Program-made: the position numbers and the translations under genes
In this document: in pieces, positions 41,639 to 52,717 of the stretch
How positions within the stretch are numbered: position 1 is the first letter of the stretch
Layout of the letters: every line of letters begins with the position of its first letter
Notes under the pieces: generated by a model
Told to the model about the DNA's origin: nothing
Databases searched by the model: none
The model's input: only the letters and a program-made list of their open reading frames with translations
Assembly: GCA_948474755.1 (NCBI GenBank)
Contig: CAOLHI010001466.1
Coordinates: 186,001 to 250,000, forward strand
Reading direction: 5' to 3'
Length of the DNA: 64,000 bases
From: Ctenosaura bakeri
Lineage: Eukaryota > Chordata > Lepidosauria > Squamata > Iguanidae

Positions 41639-44600
41639 TCAACAATCTATAAAAATTGTAGCACTCTTACCCCAACAAGATTCCCATAAGGGAGATATTA
41701 ACTTCCAATCTTCAATAGTTTTACTTTTCTCCCTTTCTTCCAACGACTCTATTACCATGTCTGCTTCAACCATATCAAATAATTTCATCAACCAGTCTTC
41801 TAATCTTGGTGGGCTTTTTTGCTTCCACTCTTGAGCAAAACATAACCTAGCCGCTGTAATCATATATAGTATTATTTTCTTTTTAGAGTTATTAATAGGT
41901 AAACCTTCTATCATATTAAGTAAATAGACCTTCGGCGACAATGCGAATTTTATTTTTAAAACATTTTGAATATTATTATGTATACCTGTCCAAAAATTCT
42001 TTGCTTCTTCACATTGCCACCACATATGATAAAAGGTACCTTTCGATTCACATTTCCAACATGTATCTCTTGCCTTTTTTTGCATCTTAGAAATTTGAAC
42101 TGGAGTAATGTACCATCTATGGAGCATCTTATAATAATTTTCTCTTAAGCTGGAAGGTTTTAGAAATCTCCAGGTGTTTCTCCAAGAACTCTCCCACTGT
42201 TCCATAGTAATAACAGAATTTAAATTTTGAGCCCATTTTACCATAGTTATCTTAACAATTTCATCCTCATTTATTAAAGTTAATAATATACTATATATTT
42301 GACCTGTTTTATGTTTTTCTCCTGGTTTTAATATCCGATCAAATTTTTTTTCTCTAATTTCAAAACCTTCCAATTCTTTGTCTTTTTTAAATCTTTCCAT
42401 TAATTGTACAAATAGCAACCAGTGCGTCGTCCATCCATGTGCTTTTAATTCTTCTCTAGATTTAAAATTTATATTACTTCCTTGAATATTCAGTATGTCC
42501 TTGTATGTTAACCATACGTCTGTCTTTGGAATTTCTCTTTTATGAAAAGCCTCATGAGCTGAAACCCATAATGGAATTTTTAGATATAATTGCCTTTTAT
42601 ATTTTAACCATACATTTAACAACGAATTCCTCAAATAATGATACCCAAACTCCTTCTCTATCACTGATTTGCCATACCAGACGTAGGCATGCCACCCAAA
42701 ATAAAGATCTTCACCTTCTAAAACTAAAAGTCTAGTATTTCTTAAAGAAATCCATTCACTCATCCATTCTAGACAATTTGCATGATAATATAATCTTAAA
42801 TTGGGCAACCCCATTCCCCCTCTTTCTCTACTATCTTCTAATATCTTAGATTTAATTCTTGGCCTCCTTCCCTTCCATATAAACTGTCGAAGCTCCCTAT
42901 TCCAATTTTTAAAGGGTTTTTCATTCCTAATAATTGGGAGGTTCTGGAATAAGAAATTTATTTTTGGGAGTAGGGCCATCTTAACTACAGATATTCTACC
43001 CAACAGTGATAAATCCATTTTTTGCCATCTTATAAGTTTTTCCCTCAAATCCGACCAGACCTTTTTATAGTTATTTTCGAAGAGGTCCACATTATTCCTT
43101 GTAATATATATTCCAAGATATCTTACCTTTTTAACTGATATAAAGCCTGTTTTGTTCATTAATTCTTGTTCTTCCTTCTCTTGTATATTTTTAATAATCA
43201 TATTTGTCTTTTGTTTATTTATTTTATAACCAGATACGATACCAAATTCCGTTAATCTACTCATTAATGTATCTACACTTATTAAAGGATCTTCCAAGAT
43301 AACAACCAGATCATCTGCGTACGCACTAATTTTATATTCTTGTTTCTTAATTTTTACCCCTTGAATTTGCTTATCCTGTCTTAACTTAATGTTTAATATT
43401 TCTAAAACCAATATAAACAGTAGTGGGGCCAAGGGACATCCTTGTCTTACTCCCCTACTTAGCTTTATAGGTTGTGTTACTTCACCGTTTACCACTATCC
43501 TAGCCTTTTGATCATTATAAATAGCCCTAATCCACTCCACAAACTGTGATCCCAAATTCATAGTTTTTATTGTATATTCTAGGAAATTCCAATTAACTCT
43601 ATCAAATGCTTTCTCCGCATCGAGAAAGCATAATGCCATTTTTTTCTCATTGTGTATTATGAAAATACTCCACAATATTCATCACTGTCCGTATATTATT
43701 TTTAATCGATCTCCCTGGTAGAAATCCTGTCTGATCTGTATGGATTATTGCCTGCATAATTTTCTTTAGTCTCTCCGTTAGTATTGTGGTGAATATTTTA
43801 TAATCTATATTCAAAAGCGAAATGGGTCTATAATTACCTAATTGTTTTGGGTCCTTTTCCTCCTTTTGGATCAAAGAGATATTAGCTTCTCCCCATGAAG
43901 AAGGTCGTGTATTTTTGGTAAGGCCATTCATTAATTCATGGAGGGGATCTACTAATTGCTCTGCAAAAACTTTATAATAGAGCGCCGTCATACCATCAGG
44001 CCCCGGAGCTTTACCTGATTTTTGTTTGTGGATAGCTGCAATTATCTCTTCCTTAGTTATATCCTGATTTAGTTGCTGCCTTTGCTCCTCAGTAATTTTT
44101 ACAATTCCCCCTCCACTTAAATATTCCTCAATCTTGCCCTTTGGCAAGGATATCTCCGTATCTGTATATAAATTCTTATAATACTTTTCAAAAGCTTTCT
44201 TTATATCCTCCTGTTTAACCAATACTTTTTCCTTATCTACTATTTGCGATATTACTCGTTTCTCTCTTTCCTTTCGGGTTTTATAGGCTAACCATTTATT
44301 AGATTTATTTGCAAAGAAAAATTTTTTGTGTTTAATAAATTTCAGTTTCCTTTCAATTTCATAAGTGTCTTGTATTAATATTTGTTTCTGAAGTACTTTA
44401 ATTTGATCTAAAATCTTTATATTTCCAGGAGAGTTCTTGGATAGCTTTTCTAATTGCTGTAATTCTTTTATTAGAGTCTGTTCTTTTTCCTTCTTCTGCC
44501 TATTGCGTTTTATTCCCTGGTAAATTAAGAAGCCCCTCATCACAGCCTTTCCGGCATCCCAGACTGTTCCAATAGGTACTCCCTTATTCAAATTTTCTAT

Positions 44601-45404
44601 AAAGTAGCTTTCAATTACTCTTTTACCCTTCTCTATTATGTTCTTATCTTTTAATAGGTTTTCATCTAACCGCCATCTATATTCTAATTTCCTATCTTCC
44701 ATTGTTAATATCAAGGGGGCATGATCTGATCTTATCCTTGGAAGAATTTCCATTTTACGTATCTGTCTAATAATTGATTTGGTACACCATATCATATCTA
44801 TTCTGGACCAGGTATTATATATGTCAGAAAAATAAGTATATTCTCTTTGGTTCCCATATAGACTTCTCCATACATCCTCTAATGCTAGATTTTCAACCAA
44901 ATCAAAGAAGGCTTTGGGTAGTTTTCCAGCATTCTTCTTTTTCCTTTTAGATAATGATCTATCTAATTCTGGATGGATGATACCATTATAATCTCCCATA
45001 ATTATCACGTTTTGACATTCCACTTCTCCTATTTTCTCTAACAGCGTCTCAAAAAATTCTTTTTTGTTTTCCAATGGTGTGTAAATACCTACTACTAAGA
45101 CTCGCATGCTTAACATACCAACTTCAACCCCTATGTATCTTCCCGATACATCATTTAAAACCTCCCTCACCTCAAATTTGGGATTCACATATAAAGCTAC
45201 ACCCCTTTTTTTCTTATCTATACCTGAGAAAAATACATTACCCAATTTGGGGTTGTTCAAAACATGTTTTGCTTGTCTAATTACATGTGTTTCCTGAAGA
45301 CAATATATGTCGCTTTTTTGCTTTTCTAAATAATGGAAGATCTTTTTCCTTTTTATTATTGAATTTAGTCCTCTGATGTTCCAGGATAATAATTTAACCC
45401 TCAT
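41639..45404 (-). pseudogene. L1-B ORF2, nearly intact with one frameshift
   Basis: The endonuclease-RT of L1-B, open in two frames: 43647-45404 (585 codons) and 41639-43675 (678 codons). They overlap where one extra base near 43652 breaks the frame just before the RT block A. Endonuclease residues 1-235: SWNIRG, LQETH, GDYNG, WSRID, RSDHAP. RT: KAPGPDGMTALYYK, RPISLLNIDYK, GFLPGRS, then FLDAEKAFDRVNW, RGVRQGCPLAPLLF and the intact catalytic YADDLVVIL. C-terminal zinc knuckle CWKC ... HMWWQC. Total near 1254 codons, a normal ORF2 length. Apart from the frameshift all catalytic motifs look intact. Confidence 0.93.
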
Positions 45405-45446
45405 TATGTTTTAAATATTAACCTAATCTATTCTAATACCTCAGAC

Positions 45447-46538
45447 TCAAATGAAATCTCCTCTACTCCTTCTTGTTCGGATTTCTTGCTCACATTCCTG
45501 CTCTGTTGATACTTGTTCCTCTCCTTGTTCTAATTGAACTTGTTCTTCTTCCTGTATTCGATAATTCTGTTGAGCACATTCTACTGTAAGCCTTTCTTGT
45601 CTTACCAAGTTTGTTCTTTGATCTTTCTTTCTTTCATCACCTGATCTCTTCCTTCTTTCCTCTTCTCTCCTCTCATCCAGCTTTTGCTCCTTCCCTTGTC
45701 TTTCTCTTTTCTCCTCCTTTAATCTTTTTAAAAACTCTGCTGCTTTGAAAACCGAGTTAATCACATATCTCTTTTGGTTATATGTAAATATTACACCTTC
45801 AAATTTACCCCATCTATACGTGATCTCATTCCCCTTCAATTCTTGTACCAACAAGGTGTAATCTTTTCTTTTCTTCAGGACTTGAGATGGGATGTCCTTA
45901 AAGATTTTCAATTCAATCCCGTCTATCACCAGTTTCTTCGTATAACTCTGTTGTATGATCAATTCCTTAACCCTTTCTCGGACCAAATAGACCACAATGT
46001 CTCTAGGTACCTTCCGTTTACGCGCAATTAAAGAATTTATCCTGAAGATCCTGTCAATCTCGGTGTCCATTTGTTCGGTGGTCCAGTCCAGAAAATTAGC
46101 CAGTGCAGGGGTGAGTCTATTATACAAATCTTCCTCTGTCACTTCTTCCAGGCCTCTGATCTTCACACATCTTTCTCTATACTTTATTTCACCAAGGGTA
46201 TTTTGTCTTTCCGACTGTTCAATCCTACCTTCTAATTCTCCTGTTTTTTCTTCCAAAACTTTAGTTTTTTCTTTCAGCTCTTCCACATTTTTATTCATCC
46301 CTTTCACATCTTTAGTAACTGAGTCCAATTTATATACCAGATTCTCCATTTCTTTCTTCATATCTCTTACTTCTCTCTTCACTTCCGTTGAAAGTTCTCT
46401 CATCTCTGAACACATATCCGACCTTAATTTTTTGATTTCTTCCAATAGTAGTTGATTTGGGTCTAATTCTCCTGAGGCCCTTCTTTGAGATAATGTCTGT
46501 ATTTGCGTTTGTACAAGTCTTCTTCTTCCTGCTGCCAT
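45447..46538 (-). CDS. L1-B ORF1 RNA-binding protein, intact
   Basis: A 363-residue L1 ORF1 without breaks. An N-terminal basic leader (AAGRRRLVQTQIQTLSQRRA) is followed by a coiled coil at about 30-125 (heptads of Lys/Glu/Leu/Val through LEEKTGELEGRIEQSERQN), an RRM-like domain about 130-215 (CVKIRGLEEV; EIDRIFRINSLIARK; DIVVYLVRERV) and a C-terminal domain about 215-285 (LLVQELKGNEITYRWGKFEG). The last 80 residues are a charged Arg/Lys/Glu/Gln tail. The family protein trimerises and chaperones L1 RNA. It shares layout but limited identity with the L1-A ORF1, so the two are separate lineages. Confidence 0.92.
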   Translation of the reverse strand: MAAGRRRLVQTQIQTLSQRRASGELDPNQLLLEEIKKLRSDMCSEMRELSTEVKREVRDMKKEMENLVYKLDSVTKDVKGMNKNVEELKEKTKVLEEKTGELEGRIEQSERQNTLGEIKYRERCVKIRGLEEVTEEDLYNRLTPALANFLDWTTEQMDTEIDRIFRINSLIARKRKVPRDIVVYLVRERVKELIIQQSYTKKLVIDGIELKIFKDIPSQVLKKRKDYTLLVQELKGNEITYRWGKFEGVIFTYNQKRYVINSVFKAAEFLKRLKEEKRERQGKEQKLDERREEERRKRSGDERKKDQRTNLVRQERLTVECAQQNYRIQEEEQVQLEQGEEQVSTEQECEQEIRTRRSRGDFI

Positions 46539-48790
46539 CTTCTATTTGTTCCTTCTTCTTTTCTTCACTCTTTATAATACACTTAATAAAAAACCAACTA
46601 GGGGATCAGATTCTCAAGGTGTTGAATATTTACTATTCAATTATAAATTATCTTTCTAGATCAGCAAAACCTTCTAACCACTTAACCTATTCCAGTCAAT
46701 ATAAATTTGAATGAGTTAAATTAATTTATTCTGTCTTTTATTTTATTTTAATTTTAATTTTTTTTTAATTTTTAATTATTTTATTTTATTTTATTTGTTT
46801 TATTTCTAATATAAATAGATCTCCAAGTTAACAATTATATATTAAATCTGATCAAATATTAATTATTATTTATAATGTGTGTATGTAATATAAATCTAAT
46901 ATATAGGTTAACTAATTATTTATTCTAACCTTCAGTCTAACCTTTAGGACATATGTCCTTCAATCAGATATTTCAAATAACTTTAACTATTTAAACTATA
47001 TGTTATAGTTATTGATGTAAAACTTTTCTTATATTAATTAATTCTCCCTATAGCCTCTATTACTGCTAAATTTGTAACCCTACACCCTTATCCCACAAGG
47101 TGGAGCTATAGTTCAATTTATGGGTAAAGCTTCTCTTTATCTGTCGTGGAAGGAGTTAACACAGTATGTTTAATCTACCAGCACAGAAAAAAGAAAAAGA
47201 AACAATACAGAAATAACACAGCTGTTTCTAACTACTAACCTTGACAGATACCTCCCACTTATTACAGTACAGCTAGATTGGATTTATGTTTGAAAAAAAG
47301 AAGCCCAGAGGCAAAGATTTAACAATATTAAACCCCACAATCCATAAAAATTAAACCCCACAATCTACCGTTCAAACAAATAAAACCTCTCAATATATAT
47401 TTATATGTGAATATATATAGCTTCCGTAAAATAAATTTAATACTTAAAGAGGCAAGAAAAAATAACACAAGAAAGCAGTATTAAATGGACTGGGAAGGGA
47501 AGAGAAAATCAAAACAAAACACTAGTGTTATACTTTCTTAACTCTGTTACTATATATCACCTATAAACTGTTCACCCAAAGATTAACTATCTGTCCTCAC
47601 TCCGATTACTGACACACAGATAAAAAGAAAAAGCACACTATTTTACAATAGATGTATCCCCCAAATTTCTTCTTTACCAAAACAACTTTCCCCTCAAATT
47701 TCACTGTCGCTCACTCCCTGCTCCAGGATCTTCACAAACTTCCAGGTTTTCAAGCTGTCCAAGAGTTTCAGGATTTTTAAGCCGACTCCCAACTCCCAGC
47801 TCCAACTCAGACTTCTCCGCATCAGCCTCCGTCTCCTGTCCCCGTCTCCGACTTACTCTTTCCTCCGTCCAACACCTTCTTCCACTGCCTTTCTTCTCAC
47901 TTTCTATTTCCTTTCTTCCAACTTCTGTCACTAGCTCAAACTTTTCCTCCAGCTATCTCTGTCTCTCCGTCTCCCGCCTTCGCCTCCGTCTCCAGCTCCC
48001 AGCTCCGTCTCCAGCTCACAATTTTCCCGATCTGACTCCGTCTACCTCTGTCTTTCTTCTCCCTTCTTACATCTCCACTTCAAAGGTACTTTCTCTTCTC
48101 TTCTCTTATTCTTTCAAATTGTTCTTTTTTAACACTGTTTAACACAGTAGTTCCGATGTCTTCCCAGAAGGAGGGGGGAGAAGGGCTTCCTCCAATTTTT
48201 ACCAGCACTCAATTTACCCTCCAAAAAAAACAAATACTTTTCAGCCCAACAATCCGATTACCACTCTCTCGGACAGTTGAGATAAACAGTCTTAATAATG
48301 AGAGAGAAAAAATTCAAGAAAGTTAAATGTTTAAAGAAGTGTCCAGATTAGATGAAAGCTCCGTTTACATAGAACTGCTTCTTCTAGAGCTTATTAACAT
48401 TCTTGTAACCAGGTGGTATTAAAGAAAAGGGGATTTCACTAAATCCTTTTGAGTTTCGGCAAAAAACAAAAACAAAATAGCATTTACTTGTTAGATTCCC
48501 TCTATTTGTTATTCAAGTCGTGGTGTAGCCATTACCGCATTTCGGTAGCAGCATGAGATCCGGTAGCTCCTCGACCCATCGGCTGCTTCAAGCCCCGCTT
48601 CTCTTCCGAAGTTTTCTGGGAACTGCAAGCCGAATTCCGTCTAATTTGGAGCCCCTCCAAACACCTTCTTCCGAAGGATTAAATTTGCCCGTTTCCTAGA
48701 CACGAAAACGGGTAACCGACCTCACGCGCCGGCTGCCACCTCGCAACTGTGCGAGCTGACCGCCACTTGCTACGCCATATTGCTCCCCTC
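46539..48790 (-). promoter_or_regulatory. L1-B 5'UTR / internal promoter
   Basis: A 2.25-kb leader. The ORF1-proximal two-thirds (46550-47700) is AT-rich, and the distal third is GC-richer with a CT-rich block (about 47790-48070) made of degenerate repeats of CTCCGTCTCC/CCAGCTCC on the plus strand. The extreme 5' end carries CCATATT (48775-48781), a YY1 site in the position where mammalian L1s also carry one. Confidence 0.7.
48775..48781 (-). promoter_or_regulatory. YY1-like site at L1-B 5' end
   Basis: CCATATT fits the YY1 core CCATNTT and starts 10 bp inside the element's 5' boundary, which is fixed by the TSD. In human L1 a YY1 site near +13 to +21 sets the start of transcription; the analogous role here is inferred. 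Confidence 0.6.
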
Positions 48791-48806
48791 GAAAGGTAAT
48801 GATTCC
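48791..48806 (+). repeat. Target-site duplication of L1-B, right copy
   Basis: gaaaggtaatgattcc, identical to 41005-41020. Confidence 0.97.
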
Positions 48807-49170
48807 AAGTTGTGGGAGCCTGTCCAACCAGTGACCTACAGCAATCATGGCACCTACATGCAGTACCATAGAGAGGGCAGTCCAGGAAACCTTGCCTCCT
48901 CACGGTAGCTGGAGAGGGAAGGATGAATGCTCTGGCAGCAACACCAGTAGTTGGAACTGGAGAGACTCCCGGAAATGGCCATGGCTGAGGTGACATCTCT
49001 TCTGCCCCTCTGCAATGACAAAGTCCAGGAAACCAGAGTCAGACCTCAAACTCTAGACTGTAGTCTAGAGGATACAATCCTCAGAGGTCGGTTAAGTGAG
49101 AGGAAGCACACAGTTGGTGGATGCAGTCCTACCAAGCAAAACATTGAACATGGACATGAAAAATGTTAGG
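48807..49170 (+). pseudogene. Unrecognised coding-like fragment, right half
   Basis: Continues the frame cut at 41020: KLWEPVQPVTYSNHGTYMQY and REGSPGNLASSR then a stop; a further open piece at 48951-49169 has no recognised domain. Same caveats as the left half. Confidence 0.35.
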
Positions 49171-49903
49171 GACCTCTGAGGTCCAAAGTGCTTCCCCAAG
49201 GAGTTATGTACCCCACAGTTATAGGTATGTCCAACCTGCAACATACCTATAACTGGAAGCAATATGGAACGCTGATGACCTCTTTGTGCTTTCCATCCTT
49301 TGTGCTTTCCACTTCATCAACATGTCCTCCACAATATGTCTCCCACTCCTACAGATTTTGGATCGGGAAATAATCATGTGGCGCTTGATCTCTCCAATCT
49401 GCCTATACTATCTTCTTTTTAGATGCTTTATAAATGTGGCTGAAAAGCTTCTGCCATTATCTAGGTTAGCTTGCCTTAGCTAGCTATATTTGCTAATATA
49501 ATGAACCTAAACAATGTGAAGTTTTGTATTCGTTCAGCTTGTCTCAAACCATGCCCCAGTGACAAAGAAATCTGAGCTGCTCTTCTTGGAACTACCTGGA
49601 TTTCATCTTCTCACTTAGTAAACAAAATTTCCATCAGAATCCTCATTCTCTATCACTGAAGAGATGTAATCTGTAGGAATGGGACATTTTTATCATGTTC
49701 CTAAAGTCCTTGTCTACAGTCCTCTGTGCCTGTATCTCACTCTCCAGGTGACATATTTTGGCTTCCAGAGAATGAACCAGGAATTCATTGTACTAACCAC
49801 ACATGCAGAATGCATGTGGTATTCAAAGCAATGTGATTTAGGTTGCTGGGTCATGAGCGTTCTGGGCCATGAGACTCAGGGCCAAAACTGAAGATATAGG
49901 TAG
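49171..49903. other. No recognised feature
   Basis: About 730 bp. A short palindrome-like pair (GGTATGTCCAACCTGCAACA and CATACC) lies near 49225-49250. No gene or repeat identified. Confidence 0.45.
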
Positions 49904-50420
49904 TGTTACCCTGACTTCTGGGGGTCCCTGGGGAACACCTGATTTGCTCCAAAAATACAAAGGTTGTGGAAATTAGTGGAGCACTGCTTAGCAAAGTGGA
50001 GGGCAGGACAACGTAGTGAGATCTTGGTCTATGGAGTCAGACCACACGAGAGCCAGGCCAGATGTTCAATTACTAGCAGAACTGGCAAAATATCCACACA
50101 CATACACACAATGAAGCAGTCACTCACACAAGTGCACAAGGACTAATGAGTCAGAAAGACATGAAAATTGGGAAAGGGGAGGGAAAGAGATCAGTTTATA
50201 CTGCACCTGATCCTATAGTCTTTGGCTTGGGAAGAAGCAAAGCGAAGGTGGTTCAGTGGAGGAAGAATGTTGAGGGGAGCTCTCAACTAGCAGAATGCTG
50301 GGACACTAGTCAAGTGTAGGAGTTCTCCAAAGAGAGTCTCGAAATGGGACTCAATTATAGGGTAAAACATGCCTCGGGGCAGATCCTTTCTTGGGAAAGA
50401 ATAGATAGACCTCATCTTGG
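49904..50420 (-). mobile_element. LTR family 1, copy 2, truncated (minus)
   Basis: Starts TGTTACCCTG with GGGGGTCCCTGGGG and follows the family up to the TATA region (CAATTATAGGGTAAAAC at about 50352-50368 aligns with the TATA box of copies 1 and 3). Most of U3 is missing. The polyadenylation signal is not preserved. Confidence 0.6.
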
Positions 50421-50826
50421 TATTTCTCACTGTCACAAGCATTAATCTCATCAGAAGGACACATAATCCCCTAAAGGTGCCATTGTTGTTGATGGTCCAT
50501 TGTGAGTATGTGCATTCCTTTCGAGATTTCCCTCTTGGAGATGTGACTGGGGAGCTTTGGTCTGACCTTGCTAGTAATGCTTTGGTTTTAGACTCGACTG
50601 TCTATCCAGTGAACCTCTGATTTAATAACTTTGGATATTGACTATTATACTGCCCCAGGACTGGGTCTGCCAGTAGGGGTTACAGTAGACCAATAGTTGA
50701 TGTAGTTAAGCATGATACAACCACAGTTGCTCAGAGCATTTGATTCAAATAAAAAAACACCATCTGTAGAAAATGTGAAAATATTTCTCTGCTTGGAAAT
50801 CAAGTTTTCCAAGCTTAATATTGCAT
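50421..50826. other. No recognised feature
   Basis: About 400 bp without identifiable content. Confidence 0.4.
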
Positions 50827-51129
50827 TTTAGTTGTTGTTAACAGCTATCAAGTGGACATCAAATTACAGCAACCCTATGGATGAGAGACCTCCAAGTCAC
50901 CCATCATCAACTTCCCTACTCAGGTCTTGCAGATTCAGGGACATGTTTTCCTTGACTGAGTCTCTCCATCTGTAATGTGGCCTTCCTCTTTTCCTTCTAA
51001 CTTCTACCTTATCAAACATTATTGTCTTTCCTAGTGAGTCATGTCTTCTCATGATATGACCAAAATACAACAGCCTCAGTTTAGTTATCTTGGCTTCCAG
51101 CATAGGACTTTTCTCCAGCACCACATTTT
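50827..51129 (-). mobile_element. BovB (RTE) LINE, 3' part (minus)
   Basis: Minus-strand frame 50897-51172 reads KITKLRLLYFGHIMRRHDSL then RRKRGRPHYRWRDSVKE, the C-terminal block of BovB/RTE ORF2, followed by the 3' tail and TTGTTGTT (AAC units on the sense strand) at 50833-50840. The element is interrupted at 51129 by L1-D and resumes at 58048; the last 16 bp are the TSD. Confidence 0.85.
51114..51129. repeat. Target-site duplication of L1-D, left copy
   Basis: tccagcaccacatttt, identical to 58048-58063. Merging the two copies rejoins BovB coding sequence through NVVLE. Confidence 0.9.
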
Positions 51130-52238
51130 TCTTAATTATTTTTATCGGAATTATTAAAATATATAAAATCACTAAGACATAATATTGTTCATGAAAAACA
51201 ACTGTACACTCTTATGTATCTTCTTTATCTTCCTCTAATCCTGCATAGGACTTGTTATTATTTACAAGCATAACATATTGGTACTTCTAGCATTCTACCA
51301 GTTTAATGCTTTACCTTCTTCTTCTAATTGCTGTCTGGTCTTTATTGTTGATTTATTGGTGGAAGATGTCTTGATTAAATCTTCTTATCTTAACCATTTA
51401 GATGTATCTTTGCATCTTCCAAAGAAAGCTTCTTGTGGAGAGAGCCACATTGGAATCTGTCTGAAAGTCACTTCCTTAAATTCAGTCCAAATTTTCAATA
51501 GTGCTTTGCAAATGTAATGGTGTAAGAAATCTTTATCCACTTTAGCTTTATCATACCAAATATAGGCGTCCATGCCATCCTCAAATCTGCTCCTTCTAGT
51601 GTTAATAGTCTATCATTTCGTAGTGTTATCCATTCTGCAATCCAAGTCATGGATGCCACTCTATAATATGTATATAATTTGGGAACTCCTCCACCTCCTC
51701 TAGTTTTTAAGTCAGTGAGGGTTTTTCATTTAACCCATGGTCTTTTACCTTCCCAAATGAATTTGGATAAATCCCTTTGCCATTGAGTGAAAGGTTTTGA
51801 TTCATTATGATGGGTAGATTTGAGAATAAGAAATTAAGTTTAGGCAATATGCTCATTTTGATTGCTGCTATTCTGCCTGAGAAAGAAAAGTGTTGTTTTG
51901 ACCATGATTCTAGTTCTTTATCTCATTCCATTTTTTCTCATAGTTGTTTTCAAAAAGTTCATTATTTCGCCTTGAAATCCAAATTCCCAAGTACTTTACT
52001 ATCTTAACTGTTTTAAATCCTGAAATGTTAATAAGTTTCTCTTCTTCTTCTTTTCTTATATTTTTTGTCAGCATTACCGTCTTTTCTTTATTTTGAATCC
52101 AGAATGTTGTCCAAACTCACTTATTGCTTGTGTAAGCTGTTTAACACTGTCGAATGGGTTGTCCAAAAAGAAAACTAAATTGTCAGCAAACGCTTCAAGT
52201 TTGTATTGATGATTTTTCATTTGGACACCCCACCCCCC

Positions 52239-52436
52239 AGATCTATCTCCATAAAAAAAGGAACACAACAGGGTTGTCCACTGTCTCCGTTGCTGTTTAT
52301 AATAATATTGGAAATATTAAATAATACTATCCATATGGACAAGGTTATTATTATTTAATATTTCCAATATTGTTATAAACAGTAACAGAGACAGTGGACA
52401 ACCCCGTCGTGTTCCTTTTTTTATGAAAATAGATCT
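52239..52436. repeat. 88-bp inverted duplication inside L1-D
   Basis: Arms 52239-52326 and 52349-52436 are near-perfect reverse complements around a 22-bp centre. Both encode the same RT segment: the right arm reads RGCPLSLLLF on the minus strand, the left arm QGCPLSPLLF on the plus strand. The right arm is the native copy because the rest of L1-D is minus; the left arm is an inverted extra copy. Confidence 0.88.
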
Positions 52437-52705
52437 TGTTTTTTCTCCATTCACCACCAGTTGAGCTCTTTGTCATAGATCGCATCAATCCAAGATACAA
52501 ATTTTGTCCTAGCATTCATTTTCTTCAATACAGTTTTTCAAAAAAGCCAATTAATTGTATCAAAAGCCTTTTCCATGTCAAGAAATATCATTCCTAACTT
52601 TTTTTCATTATTTTTTCATAGTGTTCAATTATATTCAAGACTGTTCTTATGTCATCTTTTAATGCCCTGCTTGGTAAGAATCCATTCTGGTCTTCATGTA
52701 TTATC

Positions 52706-52717
52706 GTTGATAGACCC
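52706..52717. repeat. Target-site duplication of L1-E, left copy
   Basis: gttgatagaccc, identical to 55879-55890. Rejoining the copies restores the RT segment of L1-D. Confidence 0.9.

Larger units (their letters stand above)
41021..48790 (-). mobile_element. L1-B: full-length 7.77-kb L1 with perfect 16-bp TSD
   Basis: A complete L1 in minus orientation: 5'UTR 46539-48790 (2.25 kb), ORF1 45447-46538, 42-bp spacer, ORF2 41639-45404, 3'UTR 41021-41638 ending in 12 A. It is flanked by identical 16-bp duplications. The nick site reconstructs as TTCC/AA, fitting the YYYY/RR preference of L1 endonuclease. ORF1 is intact and ORF2 has one visible frameshift, so the insertion is young compared with every other LINE in the window. 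Confidence 0.96.
51130..52717 (-). mobile_element. L1-D (minus), 3' part, inside BovB
   Basis: The 3' half of an L1 whose 5' half is at 55891-58047. Right to left it holds RT block sequence (52440-52705, broken frames with FLPSRALK), an 88-bp inverted duplication (52239-52436), the RT palm with FADN in place of FADD (52074-52268), and C-terminal blocks (51385-51573 and around). It ends in AT-rich sequence at 51130. 5'-truncated in ORF1, inactive. Confidence 0.85.

Noticed and set aside
45074..45297. Plus-strand frames opposite L1-B ORF2
   Set aside because: They are antisense shadows of the endonuclease coding sequence, with no domain.
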